From positions 2,641,001 to 2,705,000 of the forward strand of contig NZ_CP069127.1 of the NCBI RefSeq assembly GCF_016811915.1: a stretch of 64,000 nt of DNA, in the 5' to 3' direction. The stretch is from Brevibacillus choshinensis (GTDB taxonomy: Bacteria > Bacillota > Bacilli > Brevibacillales > Brevibacillaceae). Position 1 is the stretch's first letter; each line of letters opens with the position of its first letter. Under the pieces are notes generated by a model that saw only the letters and a list, made by a program, of their open reading frames with translations, made no database searches and was not told where the DNA came from. This document shows, piece by piece, positions 42,463 through 51,725 of this stretch. The translations under genes were made by a program, and so were the position numbers.

Positions 42463-43665
42463 ATGGACCAGATCCCTGTCTTGTACCGCAGCTCCGAAAT
42501 CCTGTCCAAAGCAAGCTCATTAAAAGAACAGGTAACGGCTTGGAGACGGGATTTTCACCAAAATCCTGAGCTCGGATTCGAGGAAGTGCGCACTTCAGAG
42601 CGGGTAGCCAGACATCTGGAGCACATGGGGCTTGAAGTAAGGCGCGGCGTCGGGCGTACGGGAGTCGTGGGCTTGCTGCGCGGTCGGCAGCCCGGCCCGA
42701 CAATCGGCCTTCGCGCGGATATGGACGCATTGCCCATCCAGGATCAAAAGCAAACGGCGTATCGCTCTACCGTACCGGGCAAGATGCACGCCTGTGGACA
42801 TGACGCCCATACCAGCATCCTGATGGGGGCAGCCCAATTTCTGTCCCAGCAGGAACGGCCTGAAAAAGGCAACATCGCGTTTGTTTTCCAGCCAGCTGAA
42901 GAAGGGCTGGGCGGTGCCAGCGAGATGATCAAGGACGGACTCTTGACTGCGTACAACATCGAGGCGATGGCGGGACTTCACGTCTATCCCGGATTGCCGA
43001 CAGGACAGATCTCTTGCGTGCGCAACGTGAGCTGTGCCGCTGCTGACCGGATCCGCATCAACATTATCGGGAGAGGCGGCCATGCCGCTCATCCTCATCA
43101 GGCGATCGATTCTGTCGCTGTTACGGCGGAAGTGCTCTCCGCCCTCCAGCACATCGCGAGCCGCCAAGTGAATCCACTGGATCCGATCGTCATTACCATC
43201 GGCAAAATTCAGGGGGGCATTGCCAGCAATGTCATTGCCCCTGAAGTGGAGCTGCTGGGTACGGTCCGGACATTGAACCCAGCTTTGCGGGAGCAGATGC
43301 CCGGCAAGATTGAAGCGGTCGTCAAAGGTGTGACGATGGCACTCGGGGCTTCCTATGAGTTTGACTATCATTTTGGCTATCCTTCCATTGTGAATGATGA
43401 TCAAATGGTCGATCTGCTCTTGGCAACCTCTGATCAAGTGCTCGGTGCAGGAAAGTACCAGATGGTGACACCCTCCATGGGGGGCGAGGATTTCTCGTAC
43501 TACACGGAACAAGTGCCGGGCGTATTTTTCCGTTTGGGTGTCGGCAGCGAGGAGAAGCAATCGACATATCCGCTGCACCACCCGATGTTTGACATCGATG
43601 AGGATGCGCTTCCCGTCGGCATCGCCATGCTGTCATCGTTCGCCTTGAACTACCTTAACAAGTGA
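42463..43665 (+). CDS. M20D amidohydrolase (N-acyl-L-amino acid/hippurate hydrolase type)
   Basis: The 400-aa protein starts at ATG 42463, 4 nt after the dipeptidase stop, with AAGGAGG upstream inside that gene. Features: WRRDFHQNPELGFEE, GLRADMDALPIQ, MHACGHDAHTSILMGAAQFL, FQPAEEGLGGASEMIKDG, GRGGHAAHPHQAIDSV and PSMGGEDFSYYTEQVPG. These are the full set for the hippurate-hydrolase/IAA-amino-acid hydrolase group. It sits between the broken dipeptidase and the peptide importer, implying intracellular deacylation or cleavage of imported amides. Confidence 0.92.
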   Translation: MDQIPVLYRSSEILSKASSLKEQVTAWRRDFHQNPELGFEEVRTSERVARHLEHMGLEVRRGVGRTGVVGLLRGRQPGPTIGLRADMDALPIQDQKQTAYRSTVPGKMHACGHDAHTSILMGAAQFLSQQERPEKGNIAFVFQPAEEGLGGASEMIKDGLLTAYNIEAMAGLHVYPGLPTGQISCVRNVSCAAADRIRINIIGRGGHAAHPHQAIDSVAVTAEVLSALQHIASRQVNPLDPIVITIGKIQGGIASNVIAPEVELLGTVRTLNPALREQMPGKIEAVVKGVTMALGASYEFDYHFGYPSIVNDDQMVDLLLATSDQVLGAGKYQMVTPSMGGEDFSYYTEQVPGVFFRLGVGSEEKQSTYPLHHPMFDIDEDALPVGIAMLSSFALNYLNK

Positions 43666-43728
43666 AAAAATGATGGATGCAAGCTGGGAAAGAGAAGAGA
43701 GACTGAAAAACGTTAGGGGGCGTACAAC

Positions 43729-45318
43729 ATGAAAAAGCGTTTTGCCGGAATCGGGCTTGCCGCCGTGCTGGCTCTGTCTACAGCAATCGTGGGATGCAGC
43801 AGTCAGCCGACGACTACGACGGCACCAAAACAGGAGCAGACCTCACAGGGCTCGACTGCTCCTGCTCAGAGTGACAGCGGTGAAAAAGTGCTAACCTTTG
43901 CCAGCGGAAATGACATTGTCAGCTTCGACATTCACGACCACAACAACACGTCGACGGAAGCAGTACATGTCAATATGTTCAACTATCTGGTGAAGAAGGA
44001 CAGGGATCAAAAAGTACAGCCTGATTTAGCCACTTCCTGGGAGATCGTCAATGACAAGACCTGGCGTTTCAAGCTTCGTGAAGGGGTCACCTTCCACAAC
44101 GGCGATCCGTTTACCGCGGAGGACGTGAAGTTTACCCTGGAGCGGATTGCAAAAGACCAAAAGCTGTTGGAATACGGCAACTACAAGCAGATCAAAGAAG
44201 TGAAAATCGTGGATCCGCACACGGTTGAGATCATCACCAACGAATCGGAGCCCGTCCTGTTGAACAGGCTGTCCCGACTTGGTTCCAGTATGCTGCCATC
44301 CAAGTACATAAAGGAAAAGGGCTGGGATGAGTTCCTGAAGAATCCGGTTGGAACAGGCCCGTACAAATTCCAGGAATGGAAGCGTGACGACCGTTTGATC
44401 CTGGTGAAAAACGAGCAATATTTCGGTGACAAGCCAAAGTGGGACAAGCTCATTTTCAGATCGATTCCAGAGGATGCGACGCGGGTAGCTGAGCTATTGA
44501 CTGGCGGGGTAGATATCGCGGTGAATATTCCGCCGAGTGATCTTGACCGGATCGAGGGCAACGAAGGCACTCACACGGCAACAGGACCGACTCAGCGCGT
44601 CATGCAGCTGACTGTGCGCACGACGCCGGGAACCGTCACGGAAAATCCGAAAGTTCGTGAAGCCATTGACCTCGCAATTGATGAAAAAGCTATCGTGGAC
44701 AGTATTTTGGCAGGGGGCGGAACGCCGACCCGCACTCGTGTAACACCAGGGAACTTCGGCGCCAATCCTGATCTGTTCGGCAAAGCGCTCTATGATCCGG
44801 AACGTGCGAAACAGCTTTTGGCCGAAGCCGGATATCCGAATGGCGTGGACATTACCTTCAGCGCGACAAGCGGTCGTTATTTGAAGGACAAGGAGACTGC
44901 CGAGCTGATTCAAGCGATGCTGGGGGAAGTCGGCATCCGTGCAAAGCTGGATCTGCTGGAGTGGAGCAAGTTCAATGAGACGTACAAAGCGAAGAAATTT
45001 GGCGAGCTGTTCATGATCGCTTATGCGAACTCCATGTTTGATGCTTCCCTTGCGTTCGACCGCATCACTACCGAACGTGGAAAAGGCGAGACGGACTACA
45101 GCAATCCAGAGGTAGACCAGCTGTTGAAGGACGCCGAAAAGAACATGAACCTGGAAGAGCGAGCGAAGCAATATGTAAAAGTGCAGGAAATCATTGCACA
45201 GGATCGTCCGCAAATCTACATGTACCAAATGAATGCGAACTATGGTGTGAGCGATAAAATCAATTTTGAGCCTCGACTGGACGAAATGCTGTTCGCGGAT
45301 GAGATCACCAAGAAATAA
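43729..45318 (+). CDS. dppA: Peptide/nickel-type ABC importer, solute-binding lipoprotein
   Basis: The 529-aa family-5 solute-binding protein has a signal peptide ending in AIVGC with lipidated Cys23. A Thr/Gln/Ser-rich linker and the signature WRFKLREGVTFHNGDPFTAEDVKFTLERI follow. Similar proteins bind di- or oligopeptides, glutathione or amides. The gene begins 63 nt after the amidohydrolase and leads dppBCDF-like genes. The peptidase neighbours support a peptide or acyl-amino-acid substrate. The symbol denotes the family, not a proven substrate. Confidence 0.9.
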   Translation: MKKRFAGIGLAAVLALSTAIVGCSSQPTTTTAPKQEQTSQGSTAPAQSDSGEKVLTFASGNDIVSFDIHDHNNTSTEAVHVNMFNYLVKKDRDQKVQPDLATSWEIVNDKTWRFKLREGVTFHNGDPFTAEDVKFTLERIAKDQKLLEYGNYKQIKEVKIVDPHTVEIITNESEPVLLNRLSRLGSSMLPSKYIKEKGWDEFLKNPVGTGPYKFQEWKRDDRLILVKNEQYFGDKPKWDKLIFRSIPEDATRVAELLTGGVDIAVNIPPSDLDRIEGNEGTHTATGPTQRVMQLTVRTTPGTVTENPKVREAIDLAIDEKAIVDSILAGGGTPTRTRVTPGNFGANPDLFGKALYDPERAKQLLAEAGYPNGVDITFSATSGRYLKDKETAELIQAMLGEVGIRAKLDLLEWSKFNETYKAKKFGELFMIAYANSMFDASLAFDRITTERGKGETDYSNPEVDQLLKDAEKNMNLEERAKQYVKVQEIIAQDRPQIYMYQMNANYGVSDKINFEPRLDEMLFADEITKK

Positions 45319-45340
45319 GTAAGGAAACGAATAGGTCACG

Positions 45341-45372
45341 GGAGGAGGTCTCTTCAAGCTGAGGCCTCCTCC
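45341..45372 (+). promoter_or_regulatory. Intercistronic hairpin between the binding-protein and permease genes
   Basis: Twelve-base arms (45341-45352 and 45361-45372, one G-U pair) with an 8-nt loop and no T tail. In many ABC operons such a structure stabilises the binding-protein mRNA and reduces expression of downstream genes. Confidence 0.7.
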
Positions 45373-45403
45373 TGTCTAAAAAGACTCTTGCGGAGGTGAC
45401 ACC

Positions 45404-46321
45404 ATGAAGCAGTATTTGCTGAAATCACTGCTCCAGATCATTCCCGTCCTGTTTTTGATCTCTGTCATCGTATTCGTGCTCGTGTACTGTACGGGCGACC
45501 CGGTTTCCCTGATGCTGGCCGATACCGCAACAGACGAAGACAGGAGAATTTTGATTGCTGCGCTCGGCTTGGATCAGCCTCTGTATGTACAGTACTTCAC
45601 CTTTATCGGGCACCTGCTCCAAGGAGATTTCGGTAAATCATTCCGTTATGACATGCCTGCTCTGCCGATTGTGATGGAGAGACTCCCTGCAACATTTGAA
45701 CTGGCGATTGCCGCCATGCTCGTGGCAACCGTGATCTCCATCCCGTTAGGCATTCTTTCCGCCACCAAGCGCAATTCATTTCTCGATGTCCTTTTTTCCG
45801 GGAGCTCTGTTTTGGGGAAAGCGATGCCCCATTTTTGGCTGGGGATCATGCTGATCCTGCTGTTTGCGGTGGAGTTGAAAGCCTTGCCGGTATCCGGACG
45901 CGGAACATTGGCGCACTTGATCCTGCCTGCCTTTACGCTGGGGACCGGGATCGCGGCCGAAATGACACGTCTGATCCGTTCCAGCATGCTGGAAATATTG
46001 AATCAGGATTACATTCGCACCGCACGCAGCAAAGGGCTGTTTGAGTCGATCGTCGTGTACAAGCATGCGCTGCGAAACTCCATGATTCCCGTGGTGACCA
46101 TCATGGCGCTGCAGACCTCAACCCTGATAGGCGGCACGTTGATTACCGAGACCATTTTCTCCTGGCCGGGAATGGGCCAGTTGATCATCCAGGCAGTCAA
46201 TACCCGTGACATGGCGATCGTACAGGCTGCCGTGTTTGTCGTCGCTTTTCTCGTCATCATCAGCAATCTGCTGGCAGATATTCTCTACCGTGTCCTCGAC
46301 CCGCGGATCAAGTACAACTAA
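45404..46321 (+). CDS. dppB: Peptide ABC importer permease (DppB type)
   Basis: The 305-aa inner-membrane subunit has six predicted helices. The N-terminal segment MKQYLLKSLLQIIPVLFLISVIVFVLVYCTGDPV is typical of DppB/OppB. The cytoplasmic coupling loop LEILNQDYIRTARSKGLFESIVVYKHALRNSMIPVV is conserved. GCGGAGGTG precedes the ATG at 45404. Confidence 0.93.
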   Translation: MKQYLLKSLLQIIPVLFLISVIVFVLVYCTGDPVSLMLADTATDEDRRILIAALGLDQPLYVQYFTFIGHLLQGDFGKSFRYDMPALPIVMERLPATFELAIAAMLVATVISIPLGILSATKRNSFLDVLFSGSSVLGKAMPHFWLGIMLILLFAVELKALPVSGRGTLAHLILPAFTLGTGIAAEMTRLIRSSMLEILNQDYIRTARSKGLFESIVVYKHALRNSMIPVVTIMALQTSTLIGGTLITETIFSWPGMGQLIIQAVNTRDMAIVQAAVFVVAFLVIISNLLADILYRVLDPRIKYN

Positions 46322-46336
46322 TCGGAGGTGAGCCTG

Positions 46337-47263
46337 ATGTCTGCATCCTTGGAGACACAATCTCCGCAGCTACAGAGCATAGGCGAGCGAAGGCGGCAAA
46401 CCGGACAGTTTGGACGCATTGCCCGCATGCTGCTCAAGAGCAAAACCGGCACAATCGGATTGATCATCGTTGTTGCCGTCGTGTTCATGTCGGTCTTCGC
46501 CGGTGCTATCGCCCCGCATGACCCGGCCAAAACGCAGGCGGCGAAACGCCTCAAACCGCCAATGTGGATGGAGGGCGGATCCTCAGCCAACCCACTGGGA
46601 ACGGACAATCTGGGCAGAGACGTGTTGAGTCGGATCATTTACGGATCGCAAGTATCGCTTTTGGTCGGCATCTGCGCCGTCATACTAGCTGGAGCCATCG
46701 GGGTCATTCTCGGCTTGGTATCCGGCTATTACGGGGGATGGATCGACAGCATCATCATGCGGACGGTTGATGCTTTTCTGGCGATCCCCAATATTTTGTT
46801 CATGCTGGTTATTCTGGCCGTTCTGGGACCCAGCCTCATGACCTTGATCCTCGTCCTGGGTTTTACCAACTGGGTGAAATATGCGCGGATCATTCGCAGC
46901 GAGGTGTTGGGGGTAAAAGAGCGGGATTTCGTCAAAGCTGCTCTGACCGTCGGAGCCAGCGACAGGAGAATCATCCTGACGCACATCCTGCCCAACGTCA
47001 TTTCCTCCTTTATCGTGGTTTCCACGTTGAGCGTAGCCACCACGATCATCGCTGAAGCGTCCCTGAGCTTTCTCGGGCTCGGAATTCAGCCGCCAACCGT
47101 TTCATGGGGAGGCATGCTCAGCGACGGAAGGCAATACCTGGCTACGAGCTGGTGGGTAGCTACGTTCCCTGGGATTGCCATCACGATTACCGTGCTGGGA
47201 ATCATGTTCCTCGGGGACTGGCTGCGTGATGTGCTCGATCCACGGATGAAAGCCAGAAAGTAG
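46337..47263 (+). CDS. dppC: Peptide ABC importer permease (DppC type)
   Basis: The start chosen is ATG 46337 with GGAGGTG at 46324-46330; a GTG three codons earlier lies within that ribosome site. The 308-aa protein has the N-terminal OppC segment, APHDPAKTQ, HPLGTDNLGRDVLSRIIYGSQVSL-like blocks (here NPLGTDNLGRDV) and the coupling loop LGVKERDFVKAALTVGASDRRIILTHILPN. It partners DppB; the gap to dppB is 15 nt. Confidence 0.93.
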   Translation: MSASLETQSPQLQSIGERRRQTGQFGRIARMLLKSKTGTIGLIIVVAVVFMSVFAGAIAPHDPAKTQAAKRLKPPMWMEGGSSANPLGTDNLGRDVLSRIIYGSQVSLLVGICAVILAGAIGVILGLVSGYYGGWIDSIIMRTVDAFLAIPNILFMLVILAVLGPSLMTLILVLGFTNWVKYARIIRSEVLGVKERDFVKAALTVGASDRRIILTHILPNVISSFIVVSTLSVATTIIAEASLSFLGLGIQPPTVSWGGMLSDGRQYLATSWWVATFPGIAITITVLGIMFLGDWLRDVLDPRMKARK

Positions 47264-47274
47264 GGGGTGGTCAA

Positions 47275-48237
<963 letters not shown>

Positions 48238-48251
48238 GGAGGGACTGTCTC

Positions 48252-49235
48252 ATGAATCGAGCACAGGAAGCATTGTTAGAGGTGAAAGGGCTGAAAAAGC
48301 ACTTTCCGTACAAGCAAGGAGTCTTTTCAAAAAAGCTGGGACACGTTCGGGCAGTTGATGGGGTTGACTTTACGGTCTGCAGAGGGGAGACCTTGGGGAT
48401 CGTAGGGGAGTCGGGCTGCGGCAAGTCCACGACGGGCCAAATGATCCTCCAGCTCCTGGAGCCTACGGAAGGGGAGATCTGGTTCGAGGGAAAGCGCCTG
48501 GAAGGCTTGGGGAAAGAGGAAGAAAAGGCGGTTCGGCGGAACATGCAGATGATCTTCCAGGATCCGTACTCCTCGCTCAATCCGAGGATGCGGGTGGAGG
48601 ATATCGTGGCTGAGCCGCTCCGCGTGCACGGAATGGGACGGGGAACGGAAGTGAGGGAAAAAGTGGTGGAGCTGCTGCGGCTGGTCGGTCTGGACGCCCA
48701 TCACTTGAATCGTCACCCCCATGAGTTCAGCGGAGGACAGCGACAGCGCATCGGAATCGCGCGAGCCCTCGCTCTTCATCCCAGTCTCATCGTTTGCGAT
48801 GAGGCAGTCTCGGCCCTTGATGTTTCGATCCAGTCACAAATCTTGAATCTCCTGAAGAAATTGCAAAAGGAGCTTAACCTCACCTATATTTTCATTTCGC
48901 ATGGGCTGCCCGCGGTCAAGCACATCAGCGATCGGATCGCCGTCATGTACTTGGGCAAGATCGTGGAGATGGCAGAGCGCGACGAGCTGTTTGCCAGACC
49001 CATGCATCCGTATACGGAGGCGCTGTTGTCCGCCGTTCCGATTCCGGACCCGACGCAGCGAAAAGAGCGGATCGTTTTGCAAGGAGATTTGCCCAATCCT
49101 GCAAATCCGCCGTCAGGTTGCCATTTCCACACACGCTGTCCCTATGCACAGGACTTGTGTCGTCAGACAGCGCCACCGCTGCAGCAACATGCGTCAGGTC
49201 ATTCGGCAGCCTGTCATTTCCCATTGAATGCGTAG
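48252..49235 (+). CDS. dppF: Peptide ABC importer ATPase (DppF type)
   Basis: AAGGAGGG at 48237-48244 selects ATG 48252, giving 327 aa; the frame is open 41 codons earlier inside dppD. Motifs are Walker A GESGCGKS, signature FSGGQRQR, Walker [13 protein letters not shown], and the C-terminal [14 protein letters not shown] cluster shared with DppD. It is the last gene of the operon, before a terminator. Confidence 0.95.
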   Translation: MNRAQEALLEVKGLKKHFPYKQGVFSKKLGHVRAVDGVDFTVCRGETLGIVGESGCGKSTTGQMILQLLEPTEGEIWFEGKRLEGLGKEEEKAVRRNMQMIFQDPYSSLNPRMRVEDIVAEPLRVHGMGRGTEVREKVVELLRLVGLDAHHLNRHPHEFSGGQRQRIGIARALALHPSLIVCDEAVSALDVSIQSQILNLLKKLQKELNLTYIFISHGLPAVKHISDRIAVMYLGKIVEMAERDELFARPMHPYTEALLSAVPIPDPTQRKERIVLQGDLPNPANPPSGCHFHTRCPYAQDLCRQTAPPLQQHASGHSAACHFPLNA

Positions 49236-49249
49236 CTATTTCCCCGGTT

Positions 49250-49285
49250 AAAGAACAGCAGCCTCAGTGGGCAGCTGTTCTTTTC
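49250..49285 (+). terminator. Intrinsic terminator of the dpp operon
   Basis: Arms AAAGAACAGC (49250-49259) and GCTGTTCTTT (49274-49283) with a 14-nt loop and trailing T. Confidence 0.88.
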
Positions 49286-49742
49286 CGCATTTTAGGAAGG
49301 CGAGCGGCTGGTATCAGGCAGGTCCACTCAAAAATACGCTCACGTGCAAGCCCTCGCATCAGGTGCCTTCCGCCCACGGCCATTTTGTCGAGAAAAACTC
49401 TATCCGCATTCTTGCAGCGATACTCTTCGGTTTATATCAAACCGGACAGAGAGCATACAGGGACTGGAATCATACGCGTCTGGAAAAAAAGCGGCCGCTA
49501 TTCCTTTGTAAGGGTAAAAGGAAAGAATTGGTCTCGCTCTGGGAGTGTGCAGCGGATCGGGTCAATCATGAGGTTCCTTCGAATATGCTTTTCTATCGGT
49601 TAAAGGACAAATCGTACTTTCATTATATTCGCAGACTGGCTCGCACGTATAAAAAGCGAAAGTAAATAACCATTTCCCGAGGATGCAGGCTGAAAAGGGA
49701 TTCACTTCCAAGAAAAGAATCGCTACCAAACAAGTTAGCCTA
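49286..49742. other. Gap between the dpp terminator and the ABC exporter promoter
   Basis: No convincing gene. Open frames of 130-160 codons cross it on the plus strand, but they overlap the dppF end or the terminator and show no recognisable domain or ribosome site. Nothing else was seen. Confidence 0.5.
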
Positions 49743-49762
49743 TATAATGAAAATGATTATCA
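49743..49762 (+). promoter_or_regulatory. Fur-like box overlapping a TATAAT -10
   Basis: TGAAAATGATTATCA (49748-49762) matches the 7-1-7 Fur consensus TGATAATNATTATCA at 14 of 15 positions. It abuts the -10 TATAAT (49743-49748), about 35 nt before the ABC exporter start. Iron-dependent repression is predicted. The -35 is weak. Confidence 0.7.
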
Positions 49763-49796
49763 TGGGTGGTGTCCCTGAAAGAGAGGAGCTCTGGAC

Positions 49797-51539
49797 ATGC
49801 TTCGTCGTTTTTTTTCCTATTATCAACCTTACAAAGGATTATTTCTGCTTGATTTTACATGTGCGATCCTCGCTGCTTTGCTGGAGCTGGGATTTCCGCT
49901 CGCGGTCAACATGGTTGTGGACCAGTTGCTGCCGAGCAAAGACTGGCCATTGATCCTATGGGCATGTTTTGGACTTCTCGTGATGTACATCCTCAATGCA
50001 GGGATGAACTACGTGGTCACGTACTGGGGACACATGCTAGGGATCAATATTGAGACAGACATGCGAAAAAAACTGTACGACCACATTCAAAAGCTTTCCT
50101 TCCGCTTTTTTGACAACACGAAGACGGGCCATCTTCTATCCAGATTGACGAACGATTTGATGGAAATAGGCGAGGTCGCACACCATGGACCGGAAGACCT
50201 GTTCATCGCCGTCATGACATTGGTCGGCGCATTCTGCCTGATGTTCAGCATCAATGAAGAAATGGCCATCATGACATTCCTGGTAATCCCAATCATGATC
50301 TGGGCGGTCATTTACTTCAACCGGAAAATGACGGCGGCGTTTCATCGAATGTACGGTGACATGGCTGAGTTTAATGCTCGGGTGGAAGACAATGTCGGCG
50401 GGATTCGTGTCGTCCAAGCTTTCGCAAATGAAGAATTCGAAAATGGCCGCTTTGCTGAAAATAATCTCCGCTTTCGGCTTACCAAGCTTTTGTCCTACAA
50501 AATCATGGCTCAAAACTCTTCGGTAAGCTATATGATGATGCGTCTTGTGACGTTGTTTGTCTTGATTTGCGGAAGCTGGTTTGTCCTGCAAAACCAATTG
50601 ACTTATGGAGAATTCGTCGCTTTCCTGCTTTTGACGAACGTCTTCTTCCGTCCGATGGAAAAAATCAACGCGATCATCGAAAGCTATCCAAAAGGGATTG
50701 CAGGTTTCCGCCGCTATGTAGAAATATTGGATACCGTACCGGATATTGCTGACGCTCCGGGTGCCATTGCGGTAGAAAAGCTGCGGGGAGATATCGAATA
50801 TCAGGGTGTGACATTCAGCTATGACCGTGAATCGAACATTTTGCAGCACATAGATTTGAAAATTCGGGCTGGAGAGACCATTGCATTTGTGGGACCTTCC
50901 GGTGCTGGAAAAACCACGCTTTGCAGCCTGCTGCCGCGTTTTTATGAAATCGACAGTGGAAGCATTACGATCGACGGCTTCGATATTCGCCACATCAAGC
51001 TGTCGTCATTGCGCAGCCAAATCGGGATTGTTCAACAGGATGTATTCCTTTTTTCGGGGACGATCCGCGAGAATATCACCTACGGGAACCAAACGGCGAC
51101 GGAAGAGGAGATCTGGGATGCTGCGCGGAGAGCGAAACTGGAGGACTTCATAAAGGCGCAGCAGGATGGGCTGGAGACGATAATCGGGGAGAGGGGCGTC
51201 AAGCTGTCCGGGGGGCAAAAACAGCGGCTGGCGATTGCGCGCATGTTCTTGAAAAACCCACCGATTCTCATTTTGGATGAAGCGACTTCTGCTCTGGATA
51301 CGGAAACAGAACAGGCCATTCAGCAGTCACTGGCAGAGCTGTCCTATGGACGTACCACGCTGGTCATCGCCCACCGTTTGGCCACGATTAAAAACGCGGA
51401 CCGCATCATGGTCGTCACAGAAGAGGGCATTGCGGAACAAGGCAGCCACGACGAGCTGCTGATGCAGGGGGGAATCTACAGCCGATTGTATCAGGCCCAA
51501 TTCGGTACCTACGCTGAACAGACGGCTTTCTCTAGGTAA
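49797..51539 (+). CDS. ABC exporter (fused membrane and ATPase domains), probably iron-regulated
   Basis: The 580-aa half-transporter is of the Sav1866/MsbA/YfiB-YknU type and works as a homodimer. The N-terminal six-helix domain (about 1-320) is followed by the ATPase, with Walker A GPSGAGKTT near 366, signature LSGGQKQR near 470, and Walker B LILDEATSALD near 494. GAGAGGAG precedes the ATG. The Fur-like box upstream suggests a role in iron limitation, such as export of a siderophore or uptake of an iron complex as in IrtAB-type proteins. No siderophore genes are nearby, so the substrate is unknown. Confidence 0.9.
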   Translation: MLRRFFSYYQPYKGLFLLDFTCAILAALLELGFPLAVNMVVDQLLPSKDWPLILWACFGLLVMYILNAGMNYVVTYWGHMLGINIETDMRKKLYDHIQKLSFRFFDNTKTGHLLSRLTNDLMEIGEVAHHGPEDLFIAVMTLVGAFCLMFSINEEMAIMTFLVIPIMIWAVIYFNRKMTAAFHRMYGDMAEFNARVEDNVGGIRVVQAFANEEFENGRFAENNLRFRLTKLLSYKIMAQNSSVSYMMMRLVTLFVLICGSWFVLQNQLTYGEFVAFLLLTNVFFRPMEKINAIIESYPKGIAGFRRYVEILDTVPDIADAPGAIAVEKLRGDIEYQGVTFSYDRESNILQHIDLKIRAGETIAFVGPSGAGKTTLCSLLPRFYEIDSGSITIDGFDIRHIKLSSLRSQIGIVQQDVFLFSGTIRENITYGNQTATEEEIWDAARRAKLEDFIKAQQDGLETIIGERGVKLSGGQKQRLAIARMFLKNPPILILDEATSALDTETEQAIQQSLAELSYGRTTLVIAHRLATIKNADRIMVVTEEGIAEQGSHDELLMQGGIYSRLYQAQFGTYAEQTAFSR

Positions 51540-51553
51540 TAACATATCATGAG

Positions 51554-51589
51554 CGGCTCGGACAATTGGTCGAGCCGTTTTCATTTTGA
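51554..51589 (+). terminator. Intrinsic terminator after the ABC exporter
   Basis: Arms CGGCTCG (51554-51560) and CGAGCCG (51571-51577), then TTTTCATTTT. Confidence 0.88.
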
Positions 51590-51725
51590 ATGGACAAGGG
51601 CAGAGTTATGGTGTCATCGAAAAACTGGACAGGCCATCAGTCATCTTATAAAGTAAATAGGAGACCCGAATTACCAAAATTAAGAATTTTTTATATGTCG
51701 AATGCAACTTAGATCGGAGGAAGTG

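Noticed and set aside
49118-49665. Two overlapping plus-strand open frames of 130-160 codons
   Set aside because: They run through the dppF 3' end or its terminator, show no domain and have no ribosome site.
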